Source: Wyeomyia smithii (Eukaryota > Arthropoda > Insecta > Diptera > Culicidae). From it: a stretch of DNA of 64,000 bases. The translations under genes were made by a program, and so were the position numbers. The stretch spans positions 158,943,606 to 159,007,605 of the forward strand of contig NC_073696.1 in NCBI RefSeq assembly GCF_029784165.1, in the 5' to 3' direction. How positions within the stretch are numbered: position 1 is the first letter of the stretch; each line of letters opens with the position of its first letter. Below the pieces are notes generated by a model. The model was not told the DNA's origin and made no database searches. It saw nothing but the letters and a program-made list of their open reading frames with translations. Shown piece after piece: positions 44,693 through 56,011 of this stretch.

Positions 44693-47395
44693 TCAATTTC
44701 TGGTGCCGGAGGGGTTACTGAAAAGGGTCGTTTTAACCGGGTTGTCGTCCGGCATCCTTGCGACGTGTCCGGCCCATCGCAATCTGTAAACTTTGATCAG
44801 ATGTGCAATGGGGATCTCTCCTAGCAGCACGTGCAGCTCATGGTTCATGCGTCTACGCCATTCTCCGTCTTCAGTCTGTACTCCACCGTAGATGGTTCGC
44901 AGCACCTTCCGTTCGAAAACTCCAAGGGCGTTGAGGTCCTCTGAGAGCAGTGTTGTCGTCTCTAGCCCATAGAGGACTACCGGTCTAACTAGTGTTTTGT
45001 ACAGTTTCAACTTTGTACGGCGGCGCACTCGATTGGATCTCATCGTCTTACGAAATGAAAAGTAGGCACGATTTCCCGCTTGATTGCGTCTCCGGATCTC
45101 CTTGCTGGTGTTGTTGTCAGCGGTTACGAGCGATCCTAAGTACACGAACTCGTCTACCACCTCAAGCTCATCGCCGTCTACGGTGATCCGGGGTGGGAGG
45201 CTGACATTGTTCTCCTTGGAGCCTCCTCCCTTCATATACTCAGTTTTCGACGCATTGATCAGCAGTCCAATGCGCTTAGCTTCCGCTTTCAGTCTGGTGT
45301 AGGTTTCCTCCACCATCGCAAAGTTTCGTGCTATTATGTCGAAGTCATCAGCGAAGCCGTTAAGCTGAACCCGTTTCGTAAAAATCGTACCACTCGTGTC
45401 GATGCCCGCTCTTCGTATAACACCTTCGAGGGCGATGTTAAAAAGCAAACAAGAGAGTCCATCACACTGTCTCAATCCTCGGCATGACTCGAAGGGACTC
45501 GAGAGCATCCCCGAGACACGCACGTAACACATCACACGGTACATGGTAGCCTTGATCAGTCGCGTCAGTTTATCCGGGAAGATATCCTCGTTCTCGTGCA
45601 TGATCTGCCATAGTTGTTCTCGATCAACTGTATCATAGGCTGCCTTGAAGTCGATAAAAATGTGATGCGTGGACACGTTGTACTCACGAAATTTTTGTAA
45701 AATCTGTCGGATTGAAAAAAATTGGTCCGTGGTTGCGCGGGCTCCCATGAAACCCGCCTGGTACAGCCCCACGAACCTCCTTGTTAAAGGTGTTAGACGT
45801 TGGAATAGAACTTGGGAGAGTATTTTATATGCAGCGTTGACAAGCGAAATGCCACGATAATTGCAGCACTCCAGCTTGTCGCCCTTCTTATAGATGGGGC
45901 AGACGACTCCCTCCATCCACTCTTCCGGCAGTTTTTCCTCTTCCCAGATCTTGGAAATGACCCAGTGTAGTGCTCTAGCAAGCGTTACGTTACCATGTTT
46001 GTAGAGCTCGCCCGGCAGGCCGTCTTTGCCGGTGGCTTTGTTGTTCTTCAGCCTCCCAATCTCCCGCTGAATTTCGTGGAAATCGGGGGCTGATACCCGG
46101 TCATCTACTGCTGGCACTCCCAGGTCCGTTCCAGTTCCACTTCTGTTTGTTGCATCGCCATTCAGATGTTCATCGAAGTGCTGCTTCCACCTGTCGACCA
46201 CCTCGCTGTCGTTCGTGATGAGATTACCTTCCATATCCCTGCAAAAGTCGGCTCGCGGCACATAGCCTTTACGGGATTGGTTAACCTTTTCGTAGAACTT
46301 TCGCGTCTCATTAGCAGTGAACAGCTCTTCTAGCTCTTCATGGTCACGATCCTCTTGCTGGCGCTTTTTACGTCTCAGGATCGTGGTTATGTCGTTCCTT
46401 GCCCGTCTGTATTTGACCAGGTTCTCTCTCGTCCTTACCCTCAGGTGATTTACCCAGGTCCGGTTTTTCTCTGACACCGCTGCCTGGCATCCCCCATCAT
46501 ACCAGTCGTTTCTGCCATTCGGCGCCTCTGTTCGTAGTGTCGTTGTCGCGGATTCCCTTATGGCCATGCGGATCATGGTCCAGCCATCCTCGAGAGAAGC
46601 TGCGCCGAGCTCCTCTGCCAAGGGTAGTGCCGCTTCAAGCTGTTGTGTGTAGACTTCGGCAGCTTGCGGGTTCCGTAGCTGCTTGATGTTGAGCCGCAGG
46701 GATCGGCTCTGTCGTGACTGGTAGACAGTCGACAGTTTTGAGCGCATACAAACCGCCACTAAGTAGTGGTCCGAGTCAATGTCCGCACCTCGGTAGGTGC
46801 GTATGTTGGTGATGTCCGAGAAAAATCGTCCTTCGATGAGCACATGGTCATTTTGGTTCGTTGTTTGTTGGTCAGGTGATTTCCAAGTGGCTTTGTGGAT
46901 GTCCTTGCGGGGGAAAAATGTAATTCGGACTACCATTCCTCGGGAAGCTGCAAAGTTGACACATCTTTGGCCGTTGTTGTTCGTTTCGGTGTGCAGACTT
47001 TCGTGTCCGATCACCGGTTTATACAAGTCTTCCCTTCCGATTTGAGCGTTCAAATCCCCGATGACGATCTTGATGTCCCGCTGCGAGCAGCCATCGTAGA
47101 CGTCCTCCAGCTGCGCGTAGAAGGCTTCTTTTTCGCCATCGGGTCTTCCTTCATGCGGGCAGTGCACATTGATGATGGAGTAATTGTAGAACCGGCCTTT
47201 AATTCTCAATACACACATCCTGTCGCTGATCGCCTGCCACTTGATCACACGACTTTGCATCTTGCCCAACACAATAAAGCCGGTACCCCGCTCATTTGTT
47301 GTGCCGCCGCTCTGGTAGTACTGGGCCCTGCGGCCACACATCCTCCGTACAGTTTCTTCTGCAGTTCCTGCAGCGCTACGATGCCGATTTGACAA
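44693..47395 (-). CDS. RTE-clade ORF: endonuclease and reverse transcriptase (frameshifted, early stop)
   Basis: The 900-residue frame carries most of the endonuclease (VIGDLNAQIG, DSDHYLV) and a complete RT: GKDGLPGELYKHG, NYRGISLVNAAYKIL, YQAGFMGARATTDQ, IDFKAAYDTVD, GLRQCDGLSC, the catalytic GFADDFDII near 45340, then VYLGSLVTA. It ends in the RTE tail RLRWAGHVARMPDDNP. Two lesions are visible. The N-terminal endonuclease lies in another frame upstream of about 47345, and the frame stops at a TGA (44693-44695) where CGA would be expected; 49 more RTE-like codons follow, ending at TAG (44543-44545). The first residues of the stated frame are therefore not native. Confidence 0.88.
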   Translation of the reverse strand: MSNRHRSAAGTAEETVRRMCGRRAQYYQSGGTTNERGTGFIVLGKMQSRVIKWQAISDRMCVLRIKGRFYNYSIINVHCPHEGRPDGEKEAFYAQLEDVYDGCSQRDIKIVIGDLNAQIGREDLYKPVIGHESLHTETNNNGQRCVNFAASRGMVVRITFFPRKDIHKATWKSPDQQTTNQNDHVLIEGRFFSDITNIRTYRGADIDSDHYLVAVCMRSKLSTVYQSRQSRSLRLNIKQLRNPQAAEVYTQQLEAALPLAEELGAASLEDGWTMIRMAIRESATTTLRTEAPNGRNDWYDGGCQAAVSEKNRTWVNHLRVRTRENLVKYRRARNDITTILRRKKRQQEDRDHEELEELFTANETRKFYEKVNQSRKGYVPRADFCRDMEGNLITNDSEVVDRWKQHFDEHLNGDATNRSGTGTDLGVPAVDDRVSAPDFHEIQREIGRLKNNKATGKDGLPGELYKHGNVTLARALHWVISKIWEEEKLPEEWMEGVVCPIYKKGDKLECCNYRGISLVNAAYKILSQVLFQRLTPLTRRFVGLYQAGFMGARATTDQFFSIRQILQKFREYNVSTHHIFIDFKAAYDTVDREQLWQIMHENEDIFPDKLTRLIKATMYRVMCYVRVSGMLSSPFESCRGLRQCDGLSCLLFNIALEGVIRRAGIDTSGTIFTKRVQLNGFADDFDIIARNFAMVEETYTRLKAEAKRIGLLINASKTEYMKGGGSKENNVSLPPRITVDGDELEVVDEFVYLGSLVTADNNTSKEIRRRNQAGNRAYFSFRKTMRSNRVRRRTKLKLYKTLVRPVVLYGLETTTLLSEDLNALGVFERKVLRTIYGGVQTEDGEWRRRMNHELHVLLGEIPIAHLIKVYRLRWAGHVARMPDDNPVKTTLFSNPSGTRN

Positions 47396-47634
47396 GGTTC
47401 CAACTGATCCAGTAGGATCCTGTCGCCACCCGGGATGTTAAGCGATCTACAGTTCCATGTTCCGAGTTTCCAATCAGTGTCCTTTTTTTGTCGCCTAGGT
47501 CGTTGCCGATTGATCCGGTCCGTTTCTTCTTCTTGATTATTCGTAGTAAAGTGTTTTTGCCATGCTACCTTACTAGGGTGGCGATGGCTAGTCTCGCGAC
47601 GGGGTTGCCGTCTTAGATTTAGCTGGCGAGACAC
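47245..47634 (-). CDS. RTE-clade ORF, N-terminal endonuclease segment in another frame
   Basis: Residues about 50-95 contain the first endonuclease motifs, LGTWNCRSLN and IVALQEL, which carry the metal-binding Asn and Glu of APE-type enzymes. Similarity moves to the main frame at about 47345, so a one-base indel splits what was a single ORF. The remaining 30 residues of this frame are read out of phase. The basic, Arg/Gln-rich N-terminus starts at a GTG. Confidence 0.75.
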   Translation of the reverse strand: MSRQLNLRRQPRRETSHRHPSKVAWQKHFTTNNQEEETDRINRQRPRRQKKDTDWKLGTWNCRSLNIPGGDRILLDQLEPCQIGIVALQELQKKLYGGCVAAGPSTTRAAAQQMSGVPALLCWARCKVV

Positions 47635-48311
47635 CGCGTTTCATGATTCAGCCGCCCGCTCCGGGTCAGACGCTGTTGTACGCCGTCCCTAACATGGGGA
47701 AACAGCCGCGTACGTTCCCCCTTCCCAGTCAGCATACGACCAAAGTTTCCACCGGGGGTTGGTTGCCCGATCTCCGCTAAGGTTACTCGTATTCCGGTCG
47801 GCACCACGTGGAGGTTGGGATAGGAGTTGCTGGACAGAGGTGAATGACCACAATAGGGTCTCAGGTGTCACGTGTCCAACCATTTACCAACCTAATATAA
47901 AGGTTATGAAGTTGTTTAACATGTGAATACATAAAATTACCATTTTTTTGGCGAAATAAGTGAATTTACCATACCAATGTACATAGACCACTCTGACTTC
48001 ATATATATTTTACTGGAATCCTCGTATCGTTTCGGAACACGTTAACTCGTACAAAATGGCTAGTGTCACATGTTACATGTAACACAATATGTTACATATT
48101 ACATGATATTTGACATGTTACATTTTTCGTGTTACATCACGTGTAACATGTTACAGGACAAGTGACAAGTTACATATCACATTTAATATGTTACATATAT
48201 GTCACATAGCCATTCTGTTTCGGACGAAATTTCAACATGGTATAAATCAGCTTTAAAGTTCGATTTTTCGAAATTTTTCTAGTCTTTAGACCACTCTGTT
48301 TTGCAACGGCT

Positions 48312-50580
48312 AATATATGGGTATACAAGAAGATTTTGCGGTCCCGTTAGGATAGGATAAGATATTTGTCGTATTGGAAATTGTTGAAGTTTATTTTGAA
48401 GGAGAAATTTAATGTGAGGGTTTGACACTCTTTTTCTGTACGGACTTCCTCACTGCGACCAGAATCGTTGATCTGTTTTAAGATATATCTGGGTGTCTGC
48501 TTTATCTCGCACTTCTATTATTAGCAATACCACTACTGAGAAGTGGCATGCTTAAAATTAATTTATTCGTGCTTGTGTGTAATATGATTTTACACTCTTT
48601 TTTACTCACTAGCTGCTCTACTATACCGAGCCTCGTTCCTCTCGCCAAATATTTACAATTAAAATTCCCTGGAAAAATTTCATCGTGCGTCCTTCTAACC
48701 AGTTTTATTTATATCGAATGATCTGATTCTACTAAGAATCGAACCCGTGACTAAATGCATACTTTTTTACACTTCCATCATTTTTTTTTCAAAACAAATT
48801 ATCAATGACTAGAGTCACTGACTGTTTCTATGCGCAGAATAGTGCTATGTAAGATTTGAGTGTTCTTTTGTTTGCGATAATGGGTCCATTTTGGGATACT
48901 TTTCAAGAATAGCCATTAAAAAAGTAAGGTTTGATTCTCACAACCTCGATTTAAATGGCTATTCTTGAAGACCACGCCAAAATGGACCCATTTCCGCAAA
49001 AAAAAAGAAAGCATAGGACTGTTATGCGAATAGCGGCAGCGCAGTCATTGTACCAAAACATAATTTGCATGATTTACTTTTTTACAAAAATGGTGATTGT
49101 TTTTCGTTGTTCACGTAAAATATGTCGGTTTTTGTAGTAGGAAAAAAAAATTGCTTCAAAAAAAACCGTCGTTTCCGAGCATGCTTTTATTGTTATAAAC
49201 AAGCCTGTCTAAAATTCAGGCTGATCCGGTTAATGGTTCTTCAAAACCAGTACTTACCACAGCCACATTTTCTTGGAAAAAATAGTTTCGAGATAATCGT
49301 GGTGATTACGCGCAGTGACGCGCAGCAGCAGATTACGCGTTTGCAATAGCTGGCAAATCGGTTCTACTGCTCAGACGTTTATGATTTTTTTTTAAATATA
49401 CTCTAGTCGAAAAAATCGACATGTTTTTAATGCTTTATCTGAAAGTACATATCCTTTTAGAAAATGCAATAAAGAATATTTCGATTTGTTTCAACAAACA
49501 CTAGTGTATAACCAACCCCTAATAGTAAATACAGATTAATTTAGTATATTAGTACTTTCACCTATACGTGGCTATATCAATTTTGAAAATGCAAAAAGCG
49601 ATAATTCAAATATTTTTTTCAGGTTCAGGGCGTTACTTCGATGTACTCCAACATTGAGCAATTCGAATAGGTTTTTTGTAACATTGGTGTCACACCGATT
49701 TACCAACAACAAAAAGTACAAAAAGCAAAAATTTTTGAAGCAGTGTTTTCGGACACTCGGTTCTTTGAAAGATTCAAAAATGAATTTTAAAACGATGTAA
49801 AACGAGCTTGCCATTGGGGTCAGTTCAACGAACTGGCACTGCCGTACCAAGAGCCTGAAAATGGTCTCGAACAGAATTCGGACATGAAAAATGTGTCGAA
49901 AACAATATTGATTACGATTTTTTTTAAGTTCAAAATTTGTTATTTGCGAACAATTGGAAATTGTTCATGGCGAATTCCTGATTTCCATGAGGATTCGTTC
50001 GCTTTCCATGGTTGTAACCGATATTCGGCTATTCCGATTGAGTGGCTACCCTAATTATTCAAGTATTACATACTATTATACAATTAATAATGATAGAGTT
50101 CAGTTTGCTTCACAACTCTGTTAGTTTAAGCATTTTAAAAATTAGCATTAGCTTAGCGAAAATGTGAAGGGTATGAGACTATTTCAGCAGCAGACGAAGA
50201 AAGTCTGGTTTTCTACAACATACTAATGCAAAATCTGCCGAAAAGCGACCTCTGTCGATGTGATGCAATTCCTTACCGATACTCTAGTTATTTTTCTATT
50301 TTGTGTTCGTCATTTTTACTGGATTTTGTTAACCCTGAAAAGAAAATTATATTTTGATGTGCGTAAAAGAATAATAATACGTCGAATTGACTCCCGGCTT
50401 TCAAATAATTGAAAATGCAATAGTTTCTTCAAAAACAATCATTGAATGGTCATTACAGTATTAACTCATCGATAAACAACAAACACCAGAACTCAGGTTT
50501 TAATGTGTCTTTCTTTTCCATTTCTTTTACCATTTAAAAAAAAAGTTAAAAGAAAAATCAGAAACTAATTAGAGTGCTCT
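48312..50580 (+). repeat. duplicated non-coding stretch of copy 2
   Basis: It aligns with 32130-34520 of copy 1, minus the snapback, and has an extra stretch of about 100 bp near 49885-50010. No gene. Confidence 0.5.
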
Positions 50581-50583
50581 ATC

Positions 50584-50920
50584 CAGCTTTCCACGAGCGG
50601 TAATGGCGGACAGTGCACGCAGCCCATTTTGACGTTTTCTGTAAGTCGAGTAATTTTCAATCGCAGTAACAATGTGAAAAACATAAAAATTTTGCGACGT
50701 AGCATAGCAACTTTAATAAACAGTTCTGTTCATTTTGATCCGCGCAGGCGCACGACGAAATTGAAATAACAAAACGCCCATTGTTTGTTGAAGTTGCTAT
50801 GCTACGTTGCGACGTTGTTATATTTTCTACTCCCTTACTGCGATTGAAAATTCCTAGACCTACAGAAAACGTCAAAATGGGCTGCAAGCACTATCCACCA
50901 TTACCGCTCGTGGAAAGCTG
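50584..50920. mobile_element. 337-bp foldback MITE, only in copy 2
   Basis: CAGCTTTCCACGAGCGGTAA at the left pairs with TTACCGCTCGTGGAAAGCTG at the right, and pairing continues inward through CAAAATGGGCTGC and, further in, TAGCATAGCAACTT against AAGTTGCTATGCTA. The homologous site in copy 1 (about 34529) has no insertion. Related end sequences recur at 61531-61604. Confidence 0.8.
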
Positions 50921-52032
50921 TAAATATTTTAGCAACCAAAACGGTTTCTTTGATTGGCATAGTGTCTTTGGAAAAGTTGTAGATAATTATTTTGACATTA
51001 AAAAAAATATTAGCTGCGATTTTTTTTAAATGTTTTTTTTTTTTAAAAACTATATAACTTTATTTTTCATGATTTCTCCATGAGCGGACAGTCCGCAATG
51101 TTTAGGTAATCTTTTGTAGTTTTCATGAAAAAATATGATTTTTTTATTCAATACCTCTCCAATATAGCATTTTTCTATGCCTTCTCGAAAATGAGTCGTG
51201 TTTCAAAAAACTAAACCAATAGCACAAAATTGCGTCTTTTGCCCATAGAAACGACTATGCAAAGTTTAAAACTGGGACATTTGTTGTGGAAGTTTCTTCA
51301 GATTGCGTCGAAGTTTATGTCGTTGAAATAACGAGCCAAACGACCGAATACATAACCTGAGCTCACATTGTCCTAGAACAACATTTATTTTTCTAAGAAA
51401 GTGTTCTACGCTGGCACGTAAGAGTTTTCTAAACACTTCCGGTTTTTTTTTTTTTCAGAAAACAACTAACATTTGATTCTTTTTTGGAAAATTTGGCGAA
51501 ATTTATTAAAATAAAATTATGTACAAAGTCCTACATACGTTTTTGGTATGTAATAGCCATAAAAATAAAATTGACTCCAGTCGATTGTAAAAATGTTGTT
51601 TCAAGAAGACCGCATTAAAAAAGTTTAGTATCTCAAAATCGTAACGGAAACGTAGCTTCCAAAAAACGCGAAAATTTAAAAATCCTCGTGAAAATACCGG
51701 GTAAACTCTGAAATCCGCGTGGAAACATTTTATTTGTTGAAATTTTTTAATCATGTCTGCTAAATACTTTTCGAAAAAGATTAAAAAGCAGTGTTATTTT
51801 CATCTACGAAATAACATAAAAATCAGAAACAAAAATTAACCAACTATAAGCTACTATAAACTATAACTATAAAAATCATATCGTGTAATCAAACGGCTTT
51901 TCTGGGCAACTCGAGTAAAAAACCCACTTTTTGAATTATTTAGAAGAGTTTTAGAACTAACGTTGATTCTAGACTTTCCATGTTTGTTCCATGTATCCCT
52001 CGCGTAAATAGTGACTTTAACGTAAAAAAAAT
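50921..52032 (+). repeat. duplicated non-coding stretch of copy 2
   Basis: It aligns with about 34530-35630 of copy 1, then diverges at about 51770. No gene. Confidence 0.45.
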
Positions 52033-54043
52033 CAGGGTGGCGACTCAATTTCCAAAATTTAACTCCCTGATATTCCCTGATTCTCCCTGATGTTTCAAAT
52101 TTTTTTCCCTGACTATTCAAATTTATTTTAAACTGATTTGAGTTACGACTGTCATAGGTTTTTTCACCTTTATCACAAAACTAAAACGGATCAGACCTGA
52201 ACTGGTTCCTGCCAAAATTCGCACTAGTAATTAAAACAGTTAAGCTTCGCTTTTGCTAACTTGAATCTTGAACAAAAAAATATTTTTGTTGAGAAACTTG
52301 ACCAATTTGATGTAATTGAAAATAAAAATTGCACTGGTCGACAAAAAAAGTTGTCCCAAATCTCAAATAAGTACTCTAGAAATTATAGCTTTATAACCAT
52401 TCCTATTCATTTAGGTGCTCCTGGTAAACGCAGAACTGCGTCATAAGGCCGCAGGATAATTATTTGCTGTGTTCGTCGTTTTTACGTTTACTTACGGGAA
52501 AGCTTTATGGAAGTCTTTGAAGACTTGAAGCATTTCTGAAACGTCTAGGGGCACTAACTTTTCAAGGGGCAATTGACTTTTTCGAGACACACCTATTTTG
52601 ACAGGAAAATTATTCAGATTTGGAATTCTGGTTGGATCAGTTGAATAATTATTTTAAAATCTTGACTGTGAAAATTAGAAGATGAGAAATTACAAATTCG
52701 CAATCAAACCTTTATTCTGAATCCTGTCGAATGCTTTTTCTAAGTATAGAAGAGCAGCTCCACGTGAATAACCTTTAGATTTATTAGCTCGTATCATCAT
52801 AAATTGATTGGTCGACAACTTAAAACCTGAGCTGGATCCTTACCCGGCTTTAAAATTGGAGTATTTTTGGCATTTTTTCATAATTTGGCTAAATATTCAT
52901 ATTGGAACAATTTCTGCGAATTTCGCAAGAAAAACTTTAATTAAAATGTCACCAGGTGCTTTTGTATTTTTGATAATTTTGATGATAGATTTAAGCTCAT
53001 TTAAGCTAGTTCCAATTAATTCCAATTGATAGAAATTTGATAACATCAAAGTGTGACTTCGCCTTTAATTGGACTCACTAGATTTCGAGTTATGAACACA
53101 TTCAAACTATTGAGCAAGTCTTTGAGTCTTCTGTCAATTGGTTGCAAGAAAGAAATCACCATTTTCGATAACTGGAATATGACAATGGCGATAGTGAAGC
53201 TTGCTCAGACGATGTTAGAAGATATGTCAATAGTTTGGTAGCAATTGTAAACGTGATGATGATGAAGTGCAAGAAACTGGAAAAAAACTCGTCTAACCAC
53301 TGGTTTTGAGGGAAAAAAATGTAGTAATTAGCATAAAATGCGCGCATTACAGAATGACTTGTTAGTACCTATTAGGATACTTTTCGAAAAATTTAGAGTC
53401 ACTTTTTCTTGATATTTTGGTCACTGAAGTCACTACTGTTGCATTGTCTAACCGTTACGAGCCCTGCACAAGGTATCATCAGTTCCTTGCAATTCATTCT
53501 CAGAAAGTTTTACTGTTAAGTTTGTGCAAATTGTGCATGTGGTTGCTGAGTAAGAAGAGTTTGAAGGTCATTTATCGAGGAAAAACCCTTTTACTCCGCG
53601 GGAATAGGGTTAAATAAAGCCTATGCTAAAATGGATACGTTCTTCTTGAAATTTACTTTTCATGAAAAATTTTCTACTAAGAACAAATGCTTAGTTTGCT
53701 GAACCAATTACGAGTGCATAGTTTCAGTCAATTAAAAAATGATCGATTTTTTTTTGCATATTTTGAACTCATTTGGCATTAATTAGTACTTTCGTTTTCG
53801 TGTCGGAAAAATTAAGTAACCTAATTATTATTGAGTGTTGTTGTATGGTTCCTGGTGAGCGTCCACATCGAATGCTCTGAAATAAATTCTGTTCAGAACT
53901 AACTTTGTAAAAAAATCCCAAGCCTCTGAAATTTTCCCTGATGACTTTTCAAATTCCCTGATATTCCCTGATTTCCCTGATCGAAAAATCAAATCCCTGA
54001 TATTCCCCGATTCACCCGGTTTTTCCCGGTAGTCGCCACCCTG
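52033..54043. mobile_element. 2-kb hAT-like element with CAGGGTGGCGAC ends
   Basis: CAGGGTGGCGAC and GTCGCCACCCTG form perfect 12-bp terminal inverted repeats. Both subterminal regions are rich in TCCCTGAT words. The flanking 8-mers (AAAAAAAT and AAAATGAT) agree at 6 of 8 positions, which would suit an eroded hAT target duplication. There is no transposase inside; a degenerate Jockey fragment occupies the middle. Confidence 0.6.
52590..53250 (-). pseudogene. degenerate Jockey-clade RT fragment
   Basis: On the minus strand it follows 24900-25335 (for example TTGCGAATTTGTAATTT-like and AAAGCATTCGACAG words) with an internal deletion near 52800, then extends further 5' into RT sequence missing from the 24-kb copy. 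Many stops and frameshifts are present. It is older than the 24-kb insertion. Confidence 0.6.
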
Positions 54044-54210
54044 AAAATGATTTTACAAAAACAAAATGTTGGACAACAATATCAATTCTCAATTTCAAGC
54101 AATAGTTAAAACATTCGCATACAAAAATGACCGATGGTCAATTGGTAGTTATAAAGTAGTTATAAAGATTCCAAGAAACAAATTTACTTTCCCCTTGTTA
54201 AAAAAAAATA

Positions 54211-54355
54211 AAATCAAAAGAAATAATTATCGGTTTCCGTTAGACTCTACTAGAAATTTGGGAAATAAATATTGAAATTAAGTCCGCGCATTCAATATTT
54301 ATTTCCCAAATTTCTAGTTGAGTCTAACGGAAACCGATAATTATTTCTTTGATTT
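54211..54355. repeat. stem-loop with about 65-bp arms
   Basis: Arms 54211-54276 and 54291-54355 are inverted repeats with one mismatch and one 1-base indel, around a 14-base loop (ATTAAGTCCGCGCA). Both arms include ATTATCGGTTTCCGTTAGAC or its complement. No ORF. Confidence 0.75.
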
Positions 54356-54781
54356 AATAAATCACTCTGGTATGGATTTGGATTTTCCAAATTAAAAAAA
54401 AATACTTTTTGCTTAATTGCTAATAAACAAAGGTACCAATTGCATTAGCATACTGAAAGTAATTTTTATTTTTTCCAATTTTAAGCTAATTATAAATTTG
54501 TTGGAAAAATAAAATGGTAAAAAACACGTCATAATAGATTCAAGAGCTGAAATCTAATCAATTTAGTGGAAATAAAAACAAAAACATACAATTTTTCTCA
54601 TATTTAAGCTTCGTCACAGGCTTTTTTTTTCAAAGAAGCAGTAAATTAACATAACAAAAGAAAATAAGTATTTTACGTTCGCCAACGGCAAATTTGTGAA
54701 TAACAATTTGGTGATTCGATTATCTGGAAAATTCGATTATCCGGAGTGAAAAAAAATTCTACACTTCGGCTAAATATTATA

Positions 54782-55448
54782 CAGTCATACCTCGATATAC
54801 GGCAACCTCGATATAAGGCAACCTCGATATAACGTAACTCGATATACGGTAAATTTTACCTCTATGTAACGTAACTTTTTAAGATGCATTAAAATTGAAA
54901 ATAAATGATACAGCAACTGTATGGGTATAAATTTCTCCAAAAAAAATTTTTGTAGTAAGTTTTGAAACCAACACAATTCACAGTAACAATTCACAGTCTT
55001 GCATCAATTAAAAAAAAATTTTGCTTGTTGAAATTCTCTCTAAGTGGGCATAAGAGAAATTTAAAAATACTGATAGGTGATGGGAAATAGGTTTTCGCGC
55101 ATCTTTGAGTAACCATCAACAGTTTTGCATCAATTAAAAAAAATTGTTGCTTGTTGAAAATTGTCCTAAATCTGCATAAGAATGATTTAAAAATACTAAT
55201 AGGTGATGGGAAACAGGTTTTCACGCTTCTGCGAGTAACCTCTTGTATCACTTGAAAAAAGTATTCTTTTTTGCTTCTTAAAATAATTCTAAATAAGCAT
55301 AAGAAAGGTTTAAAAGTACTGATAGGTTATGGAAAATAGGTTTTCGCGCATCTCTGAGTGACCATTAATATTCTTGCATAAATTAAAAAAATATTTTTTT
55401 AACGAAACGAAAATAAAAATAAAGTTGTTTTATATCGAGGTATGACTG
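54782..55448. mobile_element. TA-flanked MITE with an internal tandem array, copy 2
   Basis: Counterpart of 37887-38635, with ends CAGTCATACCTCGATATA and TATATCGAGGTATGACTG and TA at 54780-54781 and 55449-55450. It is about 80 bp shorter because part of the first internal unit has been lost. Confidence 0.75.
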
Positions 55449-55617
55449 TATACAAAAGCGAATTTTTAATTGATTTCTTATTAATGTTTCAAAATAAAGT
55501 AATCAAAAGTCCACTTATCAATGGCTAAGAAACAACGAGTCGCTTTAATTTTGAGAAATAAAAAGCTGAAGTTCATAGCAGAACTCGTTTTGTATTATTT
55601 TCCGAAAAAACACTAAC

Positions 55618-56011
55618 CTGGGGAGTGCAATTGCACTCGATCGATGAGAAAATCGAATCCATTATCGAGGATATCCAGCAACCACCTCTTCCTGAAAACC
55701 ACCAAAACAACACACTTGCTGGTTGCGAACCAGCATTTCTTTCTAATATAGCTTGGATTAAATCCAAGCTACTTATCCACTACACTTTTCCATAAACACC
55801 ACACTTAACCCCCCTGAGTTTCACAACTTTATTCACCAGAATATAAACAGTTTTTCACACTGCTGCATTGCAGCATACTAGGCACCGGGAAGAACTACGA
55901 ACTGTTTGGCAGCAGCCCGATTAACACTTCCGACACTTAAGATTACGCCGCGACAATCAAAATACGTGAATACAAATTTCTAACGCGACACGAAATAATC
56001 CAACTTTTATA
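55618..56011 (-). promoter_or_regulatory. TATA box and leader exon with splice donor, copy 2 (minus)
   Basis: TATAAAAG at 56004-56011 (minus) and the donor CCCCAG|GTTAGTG at 55616-55617 match copy 1. A 64-codon frame here (55573-55767) crosses the donor and is not shared intact with copy 1, so it is not a credible protein. Confidence 0.4.

Larger units (their letters stand above)
44528..47891 (-). mobile_element. RTE-clade (JAM1-like) non-LTR retrotransposon, nearly full length
   Basis: CTAATATAAAGGTTA flanks it at 44513-44527 and 47892-47906 (15-bp target duplication), and the uninterrupted site is seen in copy 1 near 31562-31576. The 3' end (left) carries ACCTT-type repeats typical of RTE tails. 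The 5' end (right) has about 250 bases of leader before the endonuclease reading frame. Confidence 0.88.
44398..48311. mobile_element. TIR element, copy 2 form, carrying an RTE insertion
   Basis: Ends GCGGAACAGAGTGGTCTA at the left and TAGACCACTCTG at the right correspond to 31448-32129. Without the 3.4-kb RTE insertion its length would be close to that of the copy-1 element, less a deletion in the ACATGT-rich tract. Confidence 0.65.

Noticed and set aside
44992..47392. Plus-strand frames of 60-165 codons inside the RTE element
   Set aside because: Antisense to the RT/endonuclease ORF; no independent similarity.
55573..55767. 64-codon minus-strand protein in the leader exon
   Set aside because: It crosses the splice donor, starts at a non-ATG codon and is not conserved as a frame in copy 1.
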